This document shows, piece after piece, positions 51,101 to 55,041 of a DNA stretch of 64,000 nt; position 1 is the stretch's first letter, and the number at the start of each line of letters is the position of its first letter. Both the position numbers and the translations under genes were made by a program. Source of the DNA: Corylus avellana (lineage: Eukaryota; Streptophyta; Magnoliopsida; Fagales; Betulaceae); assembly GCF_901000735.1 (NCBI RefSeq), contig NC_081541.1:40765021-40829020 (forward strand), written 5' to 3'. The notes beneath the pieces are model-generated. The model saw nothing but the letters and a program-made list of their open reading frames with translations. It did no database searches and was not told the DNA's origin.

Positions 51101-52807
51101 AAATGAGAAGGATACGTCCAAACTAGAATTTCAAAACACACACCAAGGCGCCAAAATTGGGTCATGAGTTAACAAAGTCCCCACATCCAAAATGAAAAGT
51201 TGGGAGAACAGTTGAACCGACCTGCCTGCCAGAATCTACCCACCCGTAAGGGTAATGGGCAGCGGATAGCAAGGGTGGATATATCCGCCCGCCAAATTAA
51301 TATTATACAATTGTCTATTTTATATAATAATATAATAAGTAAAAAGAGTTTTTTTTTTTCTATCCCCCTTTTGGTTTTTTTATCATTCGAGAGCCTCTTC
51401 ATTTTCTTGTATAGATTATATGTGCGCTATTGTCTGATTTTTTTTTGCTTAATCGGATGGAATAGCCAAAATTACCCGCCCTTAGGGCGGATACGGGCGG
51501 ATTCAAGCCTCAGGTGGATACCAAAACTGCCCCCCATTGAGAGAGTAATACAAGGACAAGGTCCAGGTAAAGCTGAAATCCGCCCGTAAGAGGTGGTTCT
51601 CTGCCCTAGACAAATGCACTTCACAGAGACATACAATCCAATACAAAAATCCCAAGCCTGAAACCTAAAATATGCGAGCGCACTCTACCACAAAGAAAGA
51701 CAACACCTCAATCACAAGAACCCCCTTGCATACGTGGAAAGTCGTAGAAATTTGGATAATTCGTTGCAACTTACCTAAATTAACAATCTTTTATTTAACG
51801 ACCTCATCCTCTCATCATTTGAAACCGTTGGTAGACATTTTAAATTTATAATCACACACTTGACATACCATTTTCAGCTTCAAGAACCATACCATGCCAA
51901 TTACAGTTAAAATAAAAAGAAGAAGAAGAAGAAGAGCAATTCATACTAAAATCAATAGAGTTGCATAAATTACACTAGGCTAAATGCAAACCACAGTAAC
52001 AGATACACTAGCATATTCACAGCAAAAGCCCCAAAAACTGTTGGGCGGTCCAAGAGCAATTACAATTAACAAAATGTATATATTCCAAGGCCTTCTTCAA
52101 ACGAAGATAATTTCCAAGTGGAGGATAAGCATATTGCTGGAATTGATTCCATATGAAGAATGCAGAGGCTTCCCTGCGCATCTGACACCGAAACCCAGCT
52201 CCAAGAAACCGATATTTTAGTGAGCGCATGGTGTCAAACAGTGGCACATGACCGAAGAAGACCATGCGCGATTAGACCCACCGCCAACCAGAATTGATTT
52301 GCTCCGTCAACTAGTTTGGAAGAATATAAGGAGCAAAAAAATATCTTGGAGAAAGATATTTAAGATATTTCTCTAAAAAAGTAAAAAATAAGATATTTCA
52401 GATATTTAAGATATTTAAGATATTCTCCTTTGTATCTGACTCAAACCTAAGCTAGGACATGGACATGGACATGTGACCGTGCAGAAAGCAGAGATGGAGC
52501 ACAGAGGGAAACGACATGGATGGAGAGCGAAGAAGTGAGGACTTCGCGCGAGCCGAGAGAAAGAAAAGAAATTGGAAACTTTGTGAAAAAGAGTGTGTGC
52601 AAAAAGTTCAAGAAAGGCCAACCTCTCTGTACTACAGAACTCGTAGAGCCTTCCTCGGTCGGAGAAGATCAGGAGCGCCACCTCCACGTCGCAGAGCACA
52701 GCGAGCTCGTTAGCCTTCTTCATCAACCCGCCCTTCCGCTTCGAGAACGTCACTTGCCGGCTGATCTTGTCCTCGATTCGCTTCAGCTGCACCTTCCCCC
52801 TCCCCAT
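18072..52807 (-). CDS. MIKCc-type MADS-box transcription factor gene, FLC/MAF-like (exon-intron gene)
   Basis: The coding parts are 52623-52807, 37446-37524, 28503-28564, 28122-28221, 18663-18704 and probably 18172-18211 and 18072-18100. Exons 1-5 join in frame with AG/GT borders and lengths of 185, 79, 62, 100 and 42 bp, the sizes usual for MIKC genes. The protein has a MADS DNA-binding domain (residues 1-60), an I region with [14 protein letters not shown], a keratin-like K region ([20 protein letters not shown]) and [14 protein letters not shown]; about 156 residues are secure. Such factors bind CArG boxes as dimers in the nucleus. The I and K wording is closest to FLC/MAF proteins, flowering or dormancy repressors of about 200 residues, but this clade call is from memory of the family. 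Introns 1, 2 and 4 are greatly enlarged by transposons. The C-terminal part may be damaged, so the gene may be functional or decaying. Confidence 0.85.
18172..18211 (-). CDS. Candidate exon 6 of the MADS-box gene, apparently frameshifted
   Basis: It starts after TACACAG and ends before GTACAT, and is 40 bp where 42 is usual. In the expected phase it begins RLLKGGENP. Shifting by one base after RLLK gives EEKTLSSQM, which is what the family normally has here (LLKEENxxLSSQ). A one-base insertion in the CTAAAAGGAGGAG tract would explain both readings. Either the exon is mutated or the splice site is different. Confidence 0.5.
18663..18704 (-). CDS. MADS-box exon 5 (42 bp)
   Basis: Minus strand: acceptor GGTACACAG, coding [14 protein letters not shown], donor GTATGC. 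TQLMME directly after the K-box exon is highly typical of MIKC proteins, 42 bp is the canonical size, and it continues in phase 0 from exon 4. It lies 9.4 kb from exon 4. Confidence 0.88.
18840..19035 (-). repeat. Dispersed LTR/TRIM-like repeat
   Basis: It contains ACTCCCCTCACGTGTAGGCTC, AATAAGTGAGGCTCAACAAG, and GTTTTGATACCAT, the reverse of a TGGTATCA primer-binding-like motif. This motif set is common in short plant retroelement repeats. The boundaries are unclear. Confidence 0.4.
19040..19340. repeat. Inverted repeat, left arm
   Basis: Its reverse complement matches 27185-27425 in blocks: TTAACCATCATGAACTAAACC, ATAATTCCAACAGATGAGAAA, ATCTTCCGCAAATGTAAATG and GACTCTGTTT(T)GGTGAGTTGAA. The left arm also carries a partial internal repeat around CAGATGAGAAAC. 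The arms enclose the antisense copia of intron 4. Confidence 0.85.
19600..20195 (-). pseudogene. Copia gag zinc knuckle and protease remnant
   Basis: At 19559-19822 the frame reads [20 protein letters not shown], almost the same as the protease region at 59030-59090 of the complete copy. From 20070 down to 19990 a CCHC-type zinc knuckle ([14 protein letters not shown]) can be read, followed upstream by a basic KRKRDKF stretch near 20150. Stops break it. Confidence 0.75.
20268..20292. repeat. (CT)n microsatellite in the LINE 5' region
   Basis: A CTCTCTCTCT run just upstream of the LINE ORF1. Confidence 0.85.
20379..21545 (+). pseudogene. LINE ORF1 (RNA-binding gag-like), N-terminal part
   Basis: Near 20379 the sequence reads [14 protein letters not shown], then [20 protein letters not shown] near 20510-20570. 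Around 20665-20760 comes the shifted frame [24 protein letters not shown]. This matches the N-terminal domain of plant L1 ORF1 proteins, which coat the LINE RNA. Stops (after KLEV near 20440 and others) and frameshifts inactivate it. The reading is cut at 21545 by the solo LTR. Confidence 0.7.
21546..23774 (+). mobile_element. Gypsy solo LTR with perfect GGAGG duplication
   Basis: 2,229 bp, beginning TGTAGTGACCC and ending GGGGCGTTACA. GGAGG flanks both sides exactly (21541-21545, 23775-23779). No primer-binding site, gag or pol is next to it, so it arose by recombination between the LTRs of a former full element. TATAAATACC near 21962 is a likely TATA box. It carries an array of GGACGTACG palindromes and lies inside a LINE ORF1, whose frame continues on the other side. 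Confidence 0.93.
21645..22450. repeat. Array of GGACGTACG-type palindromic motifs in the solo LTR
   Basis: About a dozen copies of CGGACGTACG or close variants, irregularly spaced by 25-60 bp, occur at 21655-21930 and again at 22375-22445. The core ACGTACGT-like centre is self-complementary. Confidence 0.85.
23780..24466 (+). pseudogene. LINE ORF1, C-terminal part
   Basis: The open stretch 23826-24467 contains [39 protein letters not shown] and [18 protein letters not shown], wording seen near the end of plant L1 ORF1. It would join the upstream part if the solo LTR and one GGAGG copy were removed. In a normal element ORF2 would follow at once, but here the 3' UTR follows. Confidence 0.68.
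24670..24996 (-). pseudogene. Copia gag fragment, antisense
   Basis: On the minus strand it gives an EALLSYEARM-like stretch (compare [16 protein letters not shown] at 58605), and just before it [16 protein letters not shown] text. The sequence 24845-24960 reads [26 protein letters not shown], the conserved gag core of the family. Confidence 0.75.
24997..25645 (-). mobile_element. 5'-truncated LINE, 3' end with zinc-binding RVT domain
   Basis: A T run at about 24997-25010 followed by GATAAGTAA marks the 3' end on the minus strand. The 3' UTR reads GCGCAGAGGGGCGCAACCC and TACACAGGGAGTATAC. At 25465-25160 and 25638-25423 two frames give [23 protein letters not shown] text, then [20 protein letters not shown], a zinc-binding domain at the end of LINE ORF2. 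It interrupts the antisense copia gag. Confidence 0.85.
25690..26260 (-). pseudogene. Copia gag start and 5' LTR remnant, antisense
   Basis: Near 25855-25690 the minus strand gives the gag N-terminus (EVEKFNG..NFF). From 25870 upwards comes LTR sequence, with ATTAAGATTTACATGATTCTCTC matching the ends of related LTRs near 19560 and 43830. The LTR start is not defined; the G-rich tract at 26270 may be beyond it. Confidence 0.6.
26265..27185. other. Intron 4 sequence without recognised genes
   Basis: AT-rich. It includes a purine-rich tract at 26265-26320 and a short tandem duplication at 26945-27062. No coding signal. Confidence 0.4.
26945..27062. repeat. Tandem duplication, about 64-bp unit
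   Basis: Two copies of GTTAAGGTACyGGTAkTAGA..CATATGTTCTCAAT, the second missing a few bases. Confidence 0.85.
27185..27425. repeat. Inverted repeat, right arm
   Basis: Reverse-complement partner of 19040-19340. Confidence 0.85.
27491..27868 (-). other. Unassigned open frame in intron 4
   Basis: The minus-strand frame stays open for about 125 codons from a TGTTAG acceptor-like site at 27869 to a TGA at 27491-27493. It includes [17 protein letters not shown] and a hydrophobic stretch near its middle. No family is recognised. It is not the MADS exon 5, which is at 18663. It could be a decayed fragment of another gene or chance. Confidence 0.25.
28122..28221 (-). CDS. MADS-box exon 4, K-box core (100 bp)
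   Basis: Acceptor TTTTGGCAG, donor GTAATTC, and exactly 100 bp, the canonical MIKC exon 4. It encodes [20 protein letters not shown] followed by [13 protein letters not shown], an amphipathic K-domain helix used for dimerisation. Phase agrees with exon 3 (AG|C gives Ser) and it ends on a codon border. Confidence 0.95.
28503..28564 (-). CDS. MADS-box exon 3 (62 bp)
   Basis: Acceptor TGCCATGCAG, donor GTACATC, 62 bp. It encodes [20 protein letters not shown] plus two bases, resembling the ELLQMIQR start of the K domain in FLC-like proteins. It is separated from exon 4 by a 281-bp intron. Confidence 0.9.
28767..29076 (+). mobile_element. Candidate solo LTR in intron 2
   Basis: A 310-bp segment with TGATAG...CCATCA ends, a TATTTAAGGG promoter-like box near 28940 and an AATACAATTC polyadenylation-like end. 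The flanks GCAAA and TTAAA are not a good duplication, so this is tentative. Confidence 0.4.
29252..29613. mobile_element. MITE with GAGTATCTCCAACAG-type ends
   Basis: The left end GGAGTATCTCCAACAGGAGTAG and the right end, reversed, AGCATCTCCAGTAGAATAG, form terminal inverted repeats. CTA occurs at both sides. The body is AT-rich with no coding sequence. GAGCATCTCCA ends are common among plant MITEs. Confidence 0.75.
29702..30373 (+). repeat. 5' LTR of the intron-2 copia element
   Basis: It begins TGTTGATGTGACTTAAACCC, like the TGTTGACGTAAGGTGACTTT of 57285, and ends TTGCACAATA. A decayed primer-binding site (TGTATTAGAGCT, 30378) follows. A 40-bp LINE tail sits inside. Confidence 0.82.
30140..30179 (+). 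mobile_element. 40-bp LINE 3' end with 11-bp duplication
   Basis: TTACTTATCAAAAATAACAAAA, the LINE tail, is flanked by GATTTGGGTGT at 30129-30139 and 30180-30190. Related LTRs (for example 57838-57849) have the motif once. Confidence 0.88.
30409..30575 (+). pseudogene. Copia gag start fused to integrase end
   Basis: The frame from 30409 reads [20 protein letters not shown] (gag N-terminus) and then [20 protein letters not shown], found at about 60045-60100 in the complete copy at the end of integrase. Roughly 1.9 kb of gag-pol is therefore deleted at about 30485. The frame meets an LTR insertion at 30576. Confidence 0.85.
30576..31133 (-). mobile_element. Antisense copia LTR inserted in the copia interior
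   Basis: Read on the minus strand it has the family's LTR wording: GGAGTCTTTTGTTATAACTG, TTTTGAGTGATTTTTTCTC and ACTCCATCTTTTGATAGTGAAT, ending GTCACAACA. Its 5' end is lost next to the LINE poly(T). It is a solo or partial LTR of a related family. Confidence 0.65.
31134..33935 (-). mobile_element. L1-type LINE, 5'-truncated in ORF2
   Basis: A T run at 31134-31153 and GACAAGTAATG mark the 3' end. The 3' UTR carries GCGTAGAGGGGTGCAACCC and GTACACAGGAAGTATAC. ORF2 runs on the minus strand from about 33930. The break at 33935 is followed by copia sequence. It inserted in or beside the antisense LTR. Confidence 0.9.
31384..33904 (-). pseudogene. LINE ORF2: reverse transcriptase and zinc-binding domain, broken
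   Basis: The block 33904-33074 (276 codons) holds [36 protein letters not shown] and [20 protein letters not shown], ending at the LDMEKAYD motif with a stop. The next frame (33059-32532) has [11 protein letters not shown] and the catalytic FADD at 32772-32783. Then come [13 protein letters not shown]...LTYFLSLFP (32548-32066) and the zinc-binding domain (31911-31384, [19 protein letters not shown]). At least three frameshifts or stops separate the blocks. The N-terminal endonuclease is absent. Confidence 0.9.
33936..34788 (+). pseudogene. Copia interior, resumed, with a candidate nested LTR
   Basis: 33940-34120 matches about 60105-60270 of the complete copy (AGGCTATGAGATCCC, GCAGAAATGTAGTATTTAATG). 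34740-34788 matches about 60335-60385 (AAACATGATCAAAAAGTACC). Between them, about 34130-34735, the foreign stretch has palindromic ACTCGTCCAAACGAGT and CGTCTAGACG motifs, TATAAATAC near 34557 and an LTR-like 3' end (CTCAATTCCATGATTTG). It is probably a copia solo LTR, but its ends are undefined. Confidence 0.5.
34789..36545 (-). mobile_element. Antisense gypsy-type LTR with internal tandem duplication
   Basis: It begins TGTAACGCCCCTGAAATTAATTAACTG, the reverse complement of the end of the solo LTR at 23774. It shares that LTR's layout, including a zone of short repeated motifs (GTCGATCAGTGAtAGATTAGTAC at 36400-36485). It contains a 333-bp duplication. The far boundary is not found, and the AGTAT flank at 34784 has no partner, so it may be truncated. 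Confidence 0.65.
35363..36028. repeat. Tandem duplication, 333-bp unit
   Basis: Copies at 35363-35695 and 35696-36028 differ at only a few bases, for example ATGGG/ACGGG, GTACCC/GTAACC and ACAAG/ACGAG. They give the same 71-codon frame twice, without coding character. Confidence 0.96.
36546..36774. other. GC-richer segment of unknown origin
   Basis: Short and richer in G than its surroundings, with an open 68-codon plus-strand frame (36561-36767) that resembles no family I know. It sits between the antisense gypsy LTR and the 3' copia LTR. Confidence 0.3.
36775..37070 (+). repeat. Truncated 3' LTR of the intron-2 copia element
   Basis: GCATAATAAGGTATTTTGGC, TTAAGACTAGAGAATTGTGT and TTGTATTATTTATTGTAATTGTG match the 5' LTR from about 30010 on. 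It ends CCACAACA. The LTR's first ~300 bp are missing. Confidence 0.82.
37446..37524 (-). CDS. MADS-box exon 2 (79 bp)
   Basis: Acceptor GTGCTACAG, donor GTTAGCC, exactly 79 bp. Joined to exon 1 (AG|T gives Ser) it encodes [20 protein letters not shown] then RAEQEK, the I region linking the MADS and K domains. It ends on a codon border. Confidence 0.94.
37863..37985 (-). mobile_element. 5'-truncated SINE
   Basis: Minus strand: GTCCGAGATTTACTTTCCAG, GGGGTGGGTCCGAAGGG, then a poly(A) (T run 37863-37882). The wording parallels the 3' halves of the SINEs at 46869 and 49068 (CAGGGGTGGGTAC, GGTCCGAAGTGTACC). Confidence 0.6.
38510..39060. repeat. MITE-like AT-rich repeat region
   Basis: Repeated CACTTTTTCAAAaC and TTTTCTCAAAATC motifs in both orientations recur at 40640-40760 and 48070-48330, pointing to one small non-autonomous DNA-transposon family. 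Exact ends were not resolved. A LINE tail is inserted at 38667. Confidence 0.5.
38667..38769 (-). mobile_element. LINE 3' end with 14-bp duplication
   Basis: A T run, ATAAGAAATGATG and GCGTAGAGGGGCACAACCC mark a short LINE tail. CCCTTCTCACCTTT flanks it at 38653-38666 and 38770-38783. Confidence 0.88.
39061..40600. other. Intron 1, AT-rich, no recognised gene or element
   Basis: Simple A/T tracts only. Both strands were read without finding coding motifs. Confidence 0.4.
40601..40886. repeat. MITE-like repeat region, second copy
   Basis: AAACACTCTTCAAAACAC and CACATCATAACATTTTTTCAAAC match the motifs at 38780-39010. Confidence 0.45.
40887..40985 (-). mobile_element. LINE 3' end
   Basis: T run at 40888, then GCGTAAGACACCCTAAGCATAC and GGAGTATACAA, the LINE 3' UTR in reverse. 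No clear target duplication. Confidence 0.7.
41594..41948. repeat. Tandem duplication, about 178-bp unit
   Basis: Two diverged units start AATGTGGGACTTAAG at 41594 and 41771. Each includes GTATCAAAATC, ATATGGTGTTA and CATTTGTCACrTCATA. A third start (AATGTACTAGTTAAG, 41949) is incomplete. Confidence 0.85.
42293..42538 (-). mobile_element. LINE 3' end with 17-bp duplication
   Basis: GATAGGTAATC, GCGTGATGCGCCCCTAAGTAT and GGAAGTATACACAAGG are the LINE 3' UTR in reverse. TAGAAGATAACATTTAC flanks it exactly at 42276-42292 and 42539-42555. Confidence 0.93.
42690..43740 (-). pseudogene. Copia gag and protease, antisense, broken
   Basis: At 43764-43471: [23 protein letters not shown] and [20 protein letters not shown]. 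At 43324-43142: [20 protein letters not shown] and LPSSYD-like gag text, with a [10 protein letters not shown] end. The CCHC zinc-knuckle region lies about 43030-42960 and the protease [14 protein letters not shown] site near 42800. Several stops and gaps. Confidence 0.82.
43766..44239 (-). repeat. 5' LTR of the antisense copia fragment
   Basis: Minus strand TGTTGGACGTTTGTGAC... to ...TTTTGTACAACA. It includes GAGGGAACCACATAAATTCTGG, the family's R-region wording. Confidence 0.8.
44280..44680 (-). pseudogene. LINE ORF1 fragment, antisense
   Basis: The frame 44647-44399 reads [36 protein letters not shown] and [16 protein letters not shown]. Beyond a stop it continues with [20 protein letters not shown]. 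This is the N-terminal domain of plant L1 ORF1. It lies on the wrong side of the ORF2 fragment at 44790 for a single intact element. Confidence 0.65.
44790..46245 (-). pseudogene. LINE ORF2 fragment (RT core to zinc-domain start), antisense
   Basis: 46177-45698: [40 protein letters not shown] and [20 protein letters not shown]. 45809-45534: [12 protein letters not shown], in which the second catalytic aspartate of FADD is Asn. 45628-45314: [20 protein letters not shown] and [19 protein letters not shown]. 45262-44907: [20 protein letters not shown] and [15 protein letters not shown] text. Frameshifts are frequent. It faces away from the LINE 3' end at 46255-46854. Confidence 0.88.
46463..46818 (-). 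mobile_element. LINE 3' end nested in a LINE, with 17-bp duplication
   Basis: It is flanked by ATATGATTACATTACTT at 46446-46462 and 46819-46835. The body is LINE 3' UTR in reverse (GCGCAAAGCGCCTCTAAGTAC, AAGAAAGTATACATAGG) followed by a proline-codon-like CCCAAAACC-rich tract. Confidence 0.93.
46597..46785. repeat. Tandem duplication, about 95-bp unit, in the LINE 3' UTR
   Basis: AGAAGCCCCAGCCAAACAG starts both copies (46597 and 46692), each followed by AAAACCCTAAAAGAGAACCC and ACAATAACCCAAC. Confidence 0.9.
46869..47112 (+). mobile_element. Full-length tRNA-derived SINE
   Basis: The A box TGGCTAAAGTGGTAAGGG (46881-46898) and B box GGTTCGAATCC (46932-46942) are spaced as in tRNA-type polymerase III promoters, followed by a non-tRNA body and an A-rich tail (AAAATAAAAAATAAAA). 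TTTGGTAGGAT flanks it at 46858-46868 and 47113-47123. Confidence 0.88.
47232..47378 (-). mobile_element. LINE 3' end with 14-bp duplication
   Basis: A T run, then ATTCAAGCAATGCGCAGAGG, GTGCAACCCATGTACACAGG and GAGTATACAAGAG in reverse LINE orientation. CATGCAATAGGCTT flanks it at 47218-47231 and 47379-47392. Confidence 0.88.
47377..47475. repeat. CATGCAATAGGC repeat cluster (RY-type motifs)
   Basis: CATGCAATAGGC occurs at 47379, 47406 and 47451, the last two preceded by CCCCTACT. The first overlaps TGCATG (47377-47382). CATGCA/TGCATG is the RY core bound by plant B3-domain factors. The cluster is partly made by the LINE target duplication. Confidence 0.6.
48050..48335. repeat. MITE-like AT-rich repeat, third copy
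   Basis: TTTTGAAAACACTTCTCAAAACAC, CTTTTCAAAACACTAAACA and inverted forms match the region at 38510-39060. Confidence 0.5.
48336..48990. other. Intron 1, no recognised feature
   Basis: AT-rich with no coding motif. An open 70-codon frame (48476-48688) has no family resemblance. Confidence 0.4.
48992..49055 (-). mobile_element. Short LINE 3' end
   Basis: A T run, AATAAATAATCGAGG, AAGTGTAAGGCACTCCAAC and AGGAAGTATGCA: a decayed LINE tail in reverse. The flanks CCAATTGTCTTTC and CCATTGTCCTTTTC are similar and may be the target duplication. Confidence 0.65.
49068..49293 (-). mobile_element. tRNA-derived SINE, antisense
   Basis: On the minus strand it carries GTTGGCTTTCATACC (A-box position), GGTTTGAATTC (B box) and AACAATTTCTTGGGATCAG. 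It then has CCGGCAAAGCCGGAGTATTA, CAGATCCATGTAGAAGG and GGTCCGAAGTGTACC, co-linear with the SINE at 46869, and ends in an A-rich tail (T-rich, 49068-49085). Confidence 0.8.
49872..50000 (-). mobile_element. LINE 3' end with 15-bp duplication
   Basis: T run and TA repeat, then AAGTAATGAAAG, GCGTAAGGCGCCCCTAAATAC and AATATACACAAGAGG in reverse. ACATTATCATTGGCT flanks it exactly at 49857-49871 and 50001-50015. Confidence 0.93.
50016..51180. other. Intron 1, repeats only
   Basis: No gene. 50730-50885 is rich in alternating GGTGGTC/GACCACCC motifs (TGGTTCGACCACCC, GGGGTGGTCGGACCACCCC), which can pair with each other and suggest a small transposon terminus or foldback. Confidence 0.4.
51190..51600. 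other. Possible non-autonomous DNA transposon
   Basis: GC-rich ends (CCCACCCGTAAGGGTAATGGGC near 51240; TACCCGCCCTTAGGGCGGATACGGGCGG near 51473) surround an AT-rich centre and repeat a GGGCGGATA-type motif in both orientations. The target duplication was not resolved. Confidence 0.35.
52337..52428. repeat. AGATATTTA repeats near exon 1, with an evening-element motif
   Basis: AAGATATTTAAGATATTT and similar units repeat about seven times within 90 bp, some 200 bp into intron 1. AAAATATCT, the exact evening element bound by CCA1/LHY-type clock factors, is at 52338-52346. Confidence 0.75.
52623..52807 (-). CDS. MADS-box exon 1 (MADS domain, 185 bp)
   Basis: The minus-strand start is at 52807. 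It encodes [40 protein letters not shown] and [20 protein letters not shown] plus E and two bases, ending AGAG|GTTGGC. This is a complete MADS domain, with Lys in KRK where KRR is usual. The MGRGK start is conventional; an in-frame ATG 72 bases upstream (52877-52879) would add 24 residues. The exon is GC-rich compared with its surroundings. Confidence 0.97.
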
Positions 52808-53160
52808 TTTCTCTCCCTCCAAAACCCTAACCCTCGGATCTTCTCCGGTGAGGATCGGATCGATTCGAATAGAGTCCACGATTTTTCTTCTTAACGTCTT
52901 TGTTTATTTTTTTGGGCCTCTTTTAAGTATTTAGATATTTTAGATAGATAGTTTCGAAAATAGAAATCGCAGCATCTTTATCGCGAGGACTATACTCTTC
53001 CACGTGGCAATCATCCCTTTTGCGCGTCCATGATCAGGATGAAAAAATTAGCTGCGTGTCAGATCTTATGGACACGTGTCGCAAACCCTGGGTCCTAGGT
53101 TTCGTCATAGGCTTACTATACTAAGTCCCGTCGCGGTCTATTTAAACGATAACAGTGAAG
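52808..53160 (-). promoter_or_regulatory. Putative 5' UTR and promoter of the MADS-box gene, with two G-boxes
   Basis: CACGTG occurs at 53001-53006 (TCCACGTGGCA) and 53073-53078 (GACACGTGTC), 194 and 266 bases upstream of the start codon. G-boxes are bound by plant bZIP and bHLH factors, including light and abscisic-acid regulators. TGGGCC near 52913 and a TTTAAATAG near 53140 are weaker core-promoter candidates. The transcription start is unknown. Confidence 0.55.
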
Positions 53161-54071
53161 GCCCGTACAGAATGATTTCCAGGCCGTAGAGCTATATCGT
53201 GGATGCTTACGTCATCAATAATTTGATTGTTCCCCACTAGACCCGGCCGTTTCATAATTTCATTTGTCTCTCTCTTGGCCCAGACATTTTTTATGGGCCT
53301 TCTTAGATACTTGTCTCCCCTATAAAGTGTTCTGTCCTTTTAAAGAAACTTCGAGCGCAGTAGTTTTAGCATCTTCCGGCCTACCCTTTTGAATAAATAA
53401 ATAAAACTATTAGTTTTTGATTTTGGTATAAAGCTTCATTAAATTAAATTAGGCTAGAAGATTTTTTTTTTTTTCAATTTAGTTTATTAAATTGATATTT
53501 GTTCTTAGAATATGTTTTATTACAAATGTACATTATAATCATATGCTCTAAAAACAAATATCAGTTTAATATATTAGATTGGAGAAAAGAAAATTTTATC
53601 CTTAATTAAGATAAGCGACATTGAGGTGGTCAAATTCTCGAGTAGGATAATTTGAGAAGGATAATCTTAGAGGCGTGCTAGCCTTAAGTTTTGTGAGACA
53701 TTGTTTTAGATGTGTGCTACATATATTGAGCAACCATTTTTGTGATTGGAGAGTCTATTTTGTGGTTAATATTTTATCTTGTTGTATTTTACGGTGTACA
53801 TAGTGTTTAAATAACGTGCTAACATATACACTACTGAATTTAATATAAACCATAAAATAAATCATTTCGGTTTAACTTTAAATAGAGAAGCAACCATCAT
53901 TGATTTTCTCATATTTTGGAAATAATTTATAAGAAATTGAGGGCAGATGCCAATTACATTGAACATCTTCTATTTCCTATAAAATTATAAATAATTCATC
54001 GATGTATGCTTGTGTCTTCATATTATATTCAAATAATAAAAAGGTGTCTAATTATGAGCTGATTTTAGGTG

Positions 54072-54100
<29 letters not shown>
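53161..54100. other. Upstream non-coding region
   Basis: Contains TACGTCATC near 53208, a bZIP-type ACGT core, and otherwise AT-rich sequence. No gene. Confidence 0.4.

Positions 54101-54104
<4 letters not shown>
54078..54104. repeat. (AT)n microsatellite
   Basis: Uninterrupted AT run directly left of a foldback element. Confidence 0.9.
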
Positions 54105-54109
<5 letters not shown>

Positions 54110-54480
54110 AATTTCACTTAGCACCCTTGAATTATCATGCATTTTGAGAAGACCCCCTCTAAATTTTAAAAACTTTTAATTTGATGCAATTAATCCTCCC
54201 ATCAATTTTTGCTGTTAAACCCTAATAGAAACTACTAAAAGGACCAAATTACTCTCCAATTTTTTTTTAAAAAAAATTCAATGTGAAAATAATGGTAAAT
54301 TTAAAATTTTTAAAAAGTTTAAGGAGTATAAAGGTCATTTTATCACTTTTAACATCCAAAAATTAGTAGCGGAAGATGAATTCCATCAAATTAAAAGTTC
54401 AAGAGGTGAAATTGAAATAATTTTAAAATTTGGGGGTCATTTCATATCATACGACATTCCAAGGTTCTTTGTTAAGTTTT
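54105..54480. mobile_element. Foldback MITE-like element
   Basis: The left end (CACCCTTGAATTATCATGCA.., GACCCCC.., AAATTTTAAAA) and the reversed right end (ACCTTGGAATGTCGTATGAT, GACCCCCAAATTTTAAAA) pair over about 60 bases. The centre is AT-rich and non-coding. Confidence 0.65.
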
Positions 54481-54747
54481 TCGAATATATGTTTGTCCAA
54501 TTAAATGCGATCCTTTAATTGTACAAAAAAGTACATGAAATAAATAAATAGAAAATGGAACCCGACAGTGAGACAATTGTGCTGGCCCGGGACCTGGACA
54601 TGCTGAACTTTAGAAAGGAGTTAAAGCCCAATTTAGTCACGTCCAAGACAAACATAAAATTATTGTGGTTGTTGAATATGATTGCGCAGGTCAAGTTAGA
54701 AACTTAGAATTGAGCATCCTTGCAGAGGCTATCCAACTATTTACTTA

Positions 54748-55036
54748 GGCCTTGTTTGTTTGTTAAACAACAATGCTTTTCCAAGATACTGTTCACAATT
54801 AAAAAAATTAAAAAAATTAAATAATGATTGATATAGAAAAGTGAAAAAGTAGTATTAAAAAGTAAAAAAAAATTGTTTTGTGGTGATTTTTTTATTTGAA
54901 TAGTAGTAAAAAGTAAATGATGTGATATAAAAAATAAATGATATGATATAAAAGTGAGAATGTTTTTATGTTGATTTTTTTGAAAAAATGAAGTGAATAG
55001 TGAGTGGGAGTGGTGTGTTGTTTAACAAACACTACC
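54748..55036. mobile_element. MITE with TTA duplication, copy 2 of the family
   Basis: Left TGTTTGTTAAACAACA and right TGTTGTTTAACAAACA form terminal inverted repeats. TTA flanks both sides (54745-54747 and 55037-55039), suggesting PIF/Harbinger type. The body matches 16943-17217. Confidence 0.82.
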
Positions 55037-55041
55037 TTAAA

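Noticed and set aside
51200..51589. 129-codon plus-strand frame.
   Set aside because: It has no domain, crosses poly(T), and lies in a probable DNA-transposon remnant.
52516..52894. Plus-strand frames opposite the MADS exon.
   Set aside because: They are shadows of the GC-rich MADS exon 1, which is read convincingly on the minus strand.
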